From positions 1-13,709 of the forward strand of contig JAGGTL010000055.1 in the NCBI GenBank assembly GCA_021163805.1: a DNA stretch of 13,709 nt, written 5' to 3'. Source of the stretch: Candidatus Aenigmatarchaeota archaeon (GTDB lineage: Archaea > Aenigmatarchaeota > Aenigmatarchaeia > QMZS01). Under the pieces are notes generated by a model. The model ran no database searches. It saw nothing but the letters and a program-made list of their open reading frames with translations, and was not told the origin of the DNA. Of this stretch, positions 12,931 through 13,709 are shown piece by piece; within the stretch, counting starts at the first letter, position 1, and every line of letters begins with the position of its first letter. Made by a program: the position numbers and the translations under genes.

Positions 12931-12975
12931 TTTTTAAGTAAATCAAAAGACCTTTCTTGAAATTCTAATTTTTTT
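12931..12975 (+). terminator. Oligo-T transcription terminator after the TctA-like gene
   Basis: T5 at 12931-12935 begins 2 bases past the stop codon, and T7 at 12969-12975 follows. Archaeal RNA polymerase terminates at such U-tracts without needing a hairpin. The T7 tract is the more likely site. Confidence 0.45.
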
Positions 12976-12985
12976 AATCTTAAAA

Positions 12986-13011
12986 TTACTTTCCTTGTTT
13001 CAAGGAAGTAA
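12986..13011. repeat. Stem-loop TTACTTTCCTTG / CAAGGAAGTAA
   Basis: The left arm (12986-12997) and right arm (13001-13011) pair over 11 bases with a single bulged T and a 3-base TTT loop. It follows the T7 tract and precedes a purine-rich GAGAGGGG and a GTTTTTA tract. It could stabilise the 3' end of the upstream message, back up termination, or be a small mobile-element relic. Confidence 0.6.
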
Positions 13012-13110
13012 AGAGAGGGGTGTTTTTATCTAAAAATGAATGGAAGAAAGTCTAAAAATCGGAGTTTTTGAGATTGCCTTAATCAATATCTATATATACC
13101 AATCATTGTA

Positions 13111-13127
13111 TGGCGAAATATTTGCCA
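13111..13127. promoter_or_regulatory. Near-palindromic operator-like site TGGCGAA-ATA-TTTGCCA
   Basis: The 17-base site has 7-base arms matching at six of seven positions, with one G/T mismatch. It lies about 97 bases before the wHTH gene and between two copies of TATATATACC. The symmetry fits a dimeric winged-helix regulator. The neighbouring wHTH protein is one possible binder; this is inference. Confidence 0.35.
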
Positions 13128-13191
13128 AAAAATATAATAATTAGTCTATCGACAGTTCTTTCATATATATATACCTCGACACTATAATTAT

Positions 13192-13200
13192 ACTTATAAA
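13192..13200 (+). promoter_or_regulatory. TATA box ACTTATAAA for the wHTH membrane gene
   Basis: The box centre (about 13196) lies 28 bases before the ATG at 13224, the expected spacing for an archaeal promoter with a very short or no leader. It is the best-placed core promoter in the window. Confidence 0.55.
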
Positions 13201-13223
13201 CACTCCATTAATGTACAATAAAT

Positions 13224-13709
13224 ATGGATATTGAAAAGAAAATTATCAGAATATTAAAAAAAGACAGAGAGGGAATCACGATATTGGATATGGCAAATAA
13301 ACTCAAAGTTCACCGGCACACTCTGACAAAGTATATATACAGATTGCAGGGAGAAGGAAAGATTAAAATAAGGGAAATAGGAAGAGCGAAACTCTGCTAT
13401 CTGAATTTTGAAAATAAAAACAAAAAAGGAATTTCTAATTCAGCAATTGTTATCTTAACTTCAATGCTGATTTTGCTTTCTATATACAGTTATCTCAGTT
13501 TTACGGGATACTTTCTCTATCGAGAAACTATTGCGCCTTTTAATATTTCTGCCAATATTCCCCTATCTCTTATAACGGAAAAAGACAACAACTTCTTAGA
13601 ACTATATTTTGAAAATGAAACTTCTTTTACCGCCGATTTTCTCGTAGACAATAATGGGACATATAATCTGAGTTTGATAACAAAATTTACAACACCTCTG
13701 CACCTGAGA
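13224..13709 (+). CDS. Membrane-anchored winged-helix protein with extracytoplasmic domain (3' end cut by window edge)
   Basis: The frame is open for 162 codons up to the right edge. Residues about 2-62 form a helix-turn-helix/winged-helix domain: EKKIIRILKKDREGITILDM (4-23), ANKLKVHRHTLTKYIYRLQG (24-43), and a wing ending IREIGRAKLCYLN. A basic linker (KNKKG) leads to one membrane helix at about 72-94 (SNSAIVILTSMLILLSIYSY). The following part is polar and beta-like, predicted outside, with four N-x-S/T sequons at N107, N131, N144 and N148. The layout suggests a one-component sensor: outer ligand-binding domain, inner DNA-binding domain. The family is not recognised, and the start is supported by the TATA box 28 bases upstream. 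The missing C-terminal part may define the ligand. Confidence 0.8.
   Translation, partial: MDIEKKIIRILKKDREGITILDMANKLKVHRHTLTKYIYRLQGEGKIKIREIGRAKLCYLNFENKNKKGISNSAIVILTSMLILLSIYSYLSFTGYFLYRETIAPFNISANIPLSLITEKDNNFLELYFENETSFTADFLVDNNGTYNLSLITKFTTPLHLR

Larger units (their letters stand above)
12929..13223. other. 295-base intergenic region with terminator-like and operator-like elements
   Basis: From left to right it holds two T-tracts after the TctA-like gene, a stem-loop at 12986-13011, a 34-codon open frame (13040-13144, MEESLKIGVF...) without recognisable homology, two exact copies of TATATATACC (13091-13100 and 13166-13175), a near-palindrome at 13111-13127, and a TATA box at 13192-13200. 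The short frame is not called as a gene because it has no Shine-Dalgarno site, no known relative and overlaps the putative regulatory sites. Confidence 0.5.

Overview
The window is AT-rich DNA from an archaeon. The informational genes are of archaeal type: uL30, eL37 with two zinc CxxC pairs, the RNase P subunit Rpp29, a short NGN-KOW Spt5, an archaeal Ogg2-type 8-oxoguanine glycosylase, and an archaeal-style aspartyl prepilin peptidase. Genes are short and tightly packed, arginine is mostly AGA, Shine-Dalgarno sites are nearly absent, and TATA-like AT tracts precede most transcription units. This suggests a small-genome lineage, possibly DPANN-like. That placement is an inference; no rRNA is present to test it.

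Layout. Positions 1-1990 (minus) are a probable operon: coiled-coil protein of unknown function, then the rRNA dimethyltransferase KsgA/Dim1, then ribosomal protein uL30, which runs off the left edge. Divergent from it (2054-4651, plus) are a LAGLIDADG-fold protein whose catalytic acids are missing, a FAD-dependent oxidoreductase of the protoporphyrinogen oxidase/UDP-galactopyranose mutase-like group, and a GT2 glycosyltransferase. Spt5 (plus) and the cis-prenyltransferase UppS (minus) converge with abutting stop codons. A prepilin peptidase diverges from uppS. Next on the minus strand are a frameshifted AbrB/DUF2080-like pseudogene and a TrxB/thioredoxin pair.

After a 341-base gap comes a plus-strand cluster for nucleic-acid repair and RNA maturation: a GIY-YIG nuclease of the DUF123/Uri type that overlaps Ogg2, then Rpp29, then a PP-loop tRNA-thiolation-like ATPase. 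A stomatin-like protein and eL37 lie on the minus strand. A TctA-family (COG1784-like) membrane protein diverges from eL37. The right edge holds a structured regulatory region and the start of a membrane-anchored winged-helix protein with a putatively glycosylated outer domain.

How they work together. Ribosome and RNA maturation (KsgA, uL30, eL37, Rpp29, the thiolase) and transcription elongation (Spt5) are interspersed with surface-glycan chemistry: UppS makes the lipid carrier, and the GT2 and FAD enzymes plausibly build or modify the sugar. Pilus assembly, disulfide reduction and oxidative DNA repair are also represented. No tRNA, rRNA, CRISPR array, intact transposase or phage gene is visible. 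The best candidates for something new are the catalytically eroded LAGLIDADG protein, the doubly frameshifted AbrB-like gene, the overlapping GIY-YIG/Ogg2 pair, and the membrane-bound wHTH gene with its palindrome-bearing upstream region.
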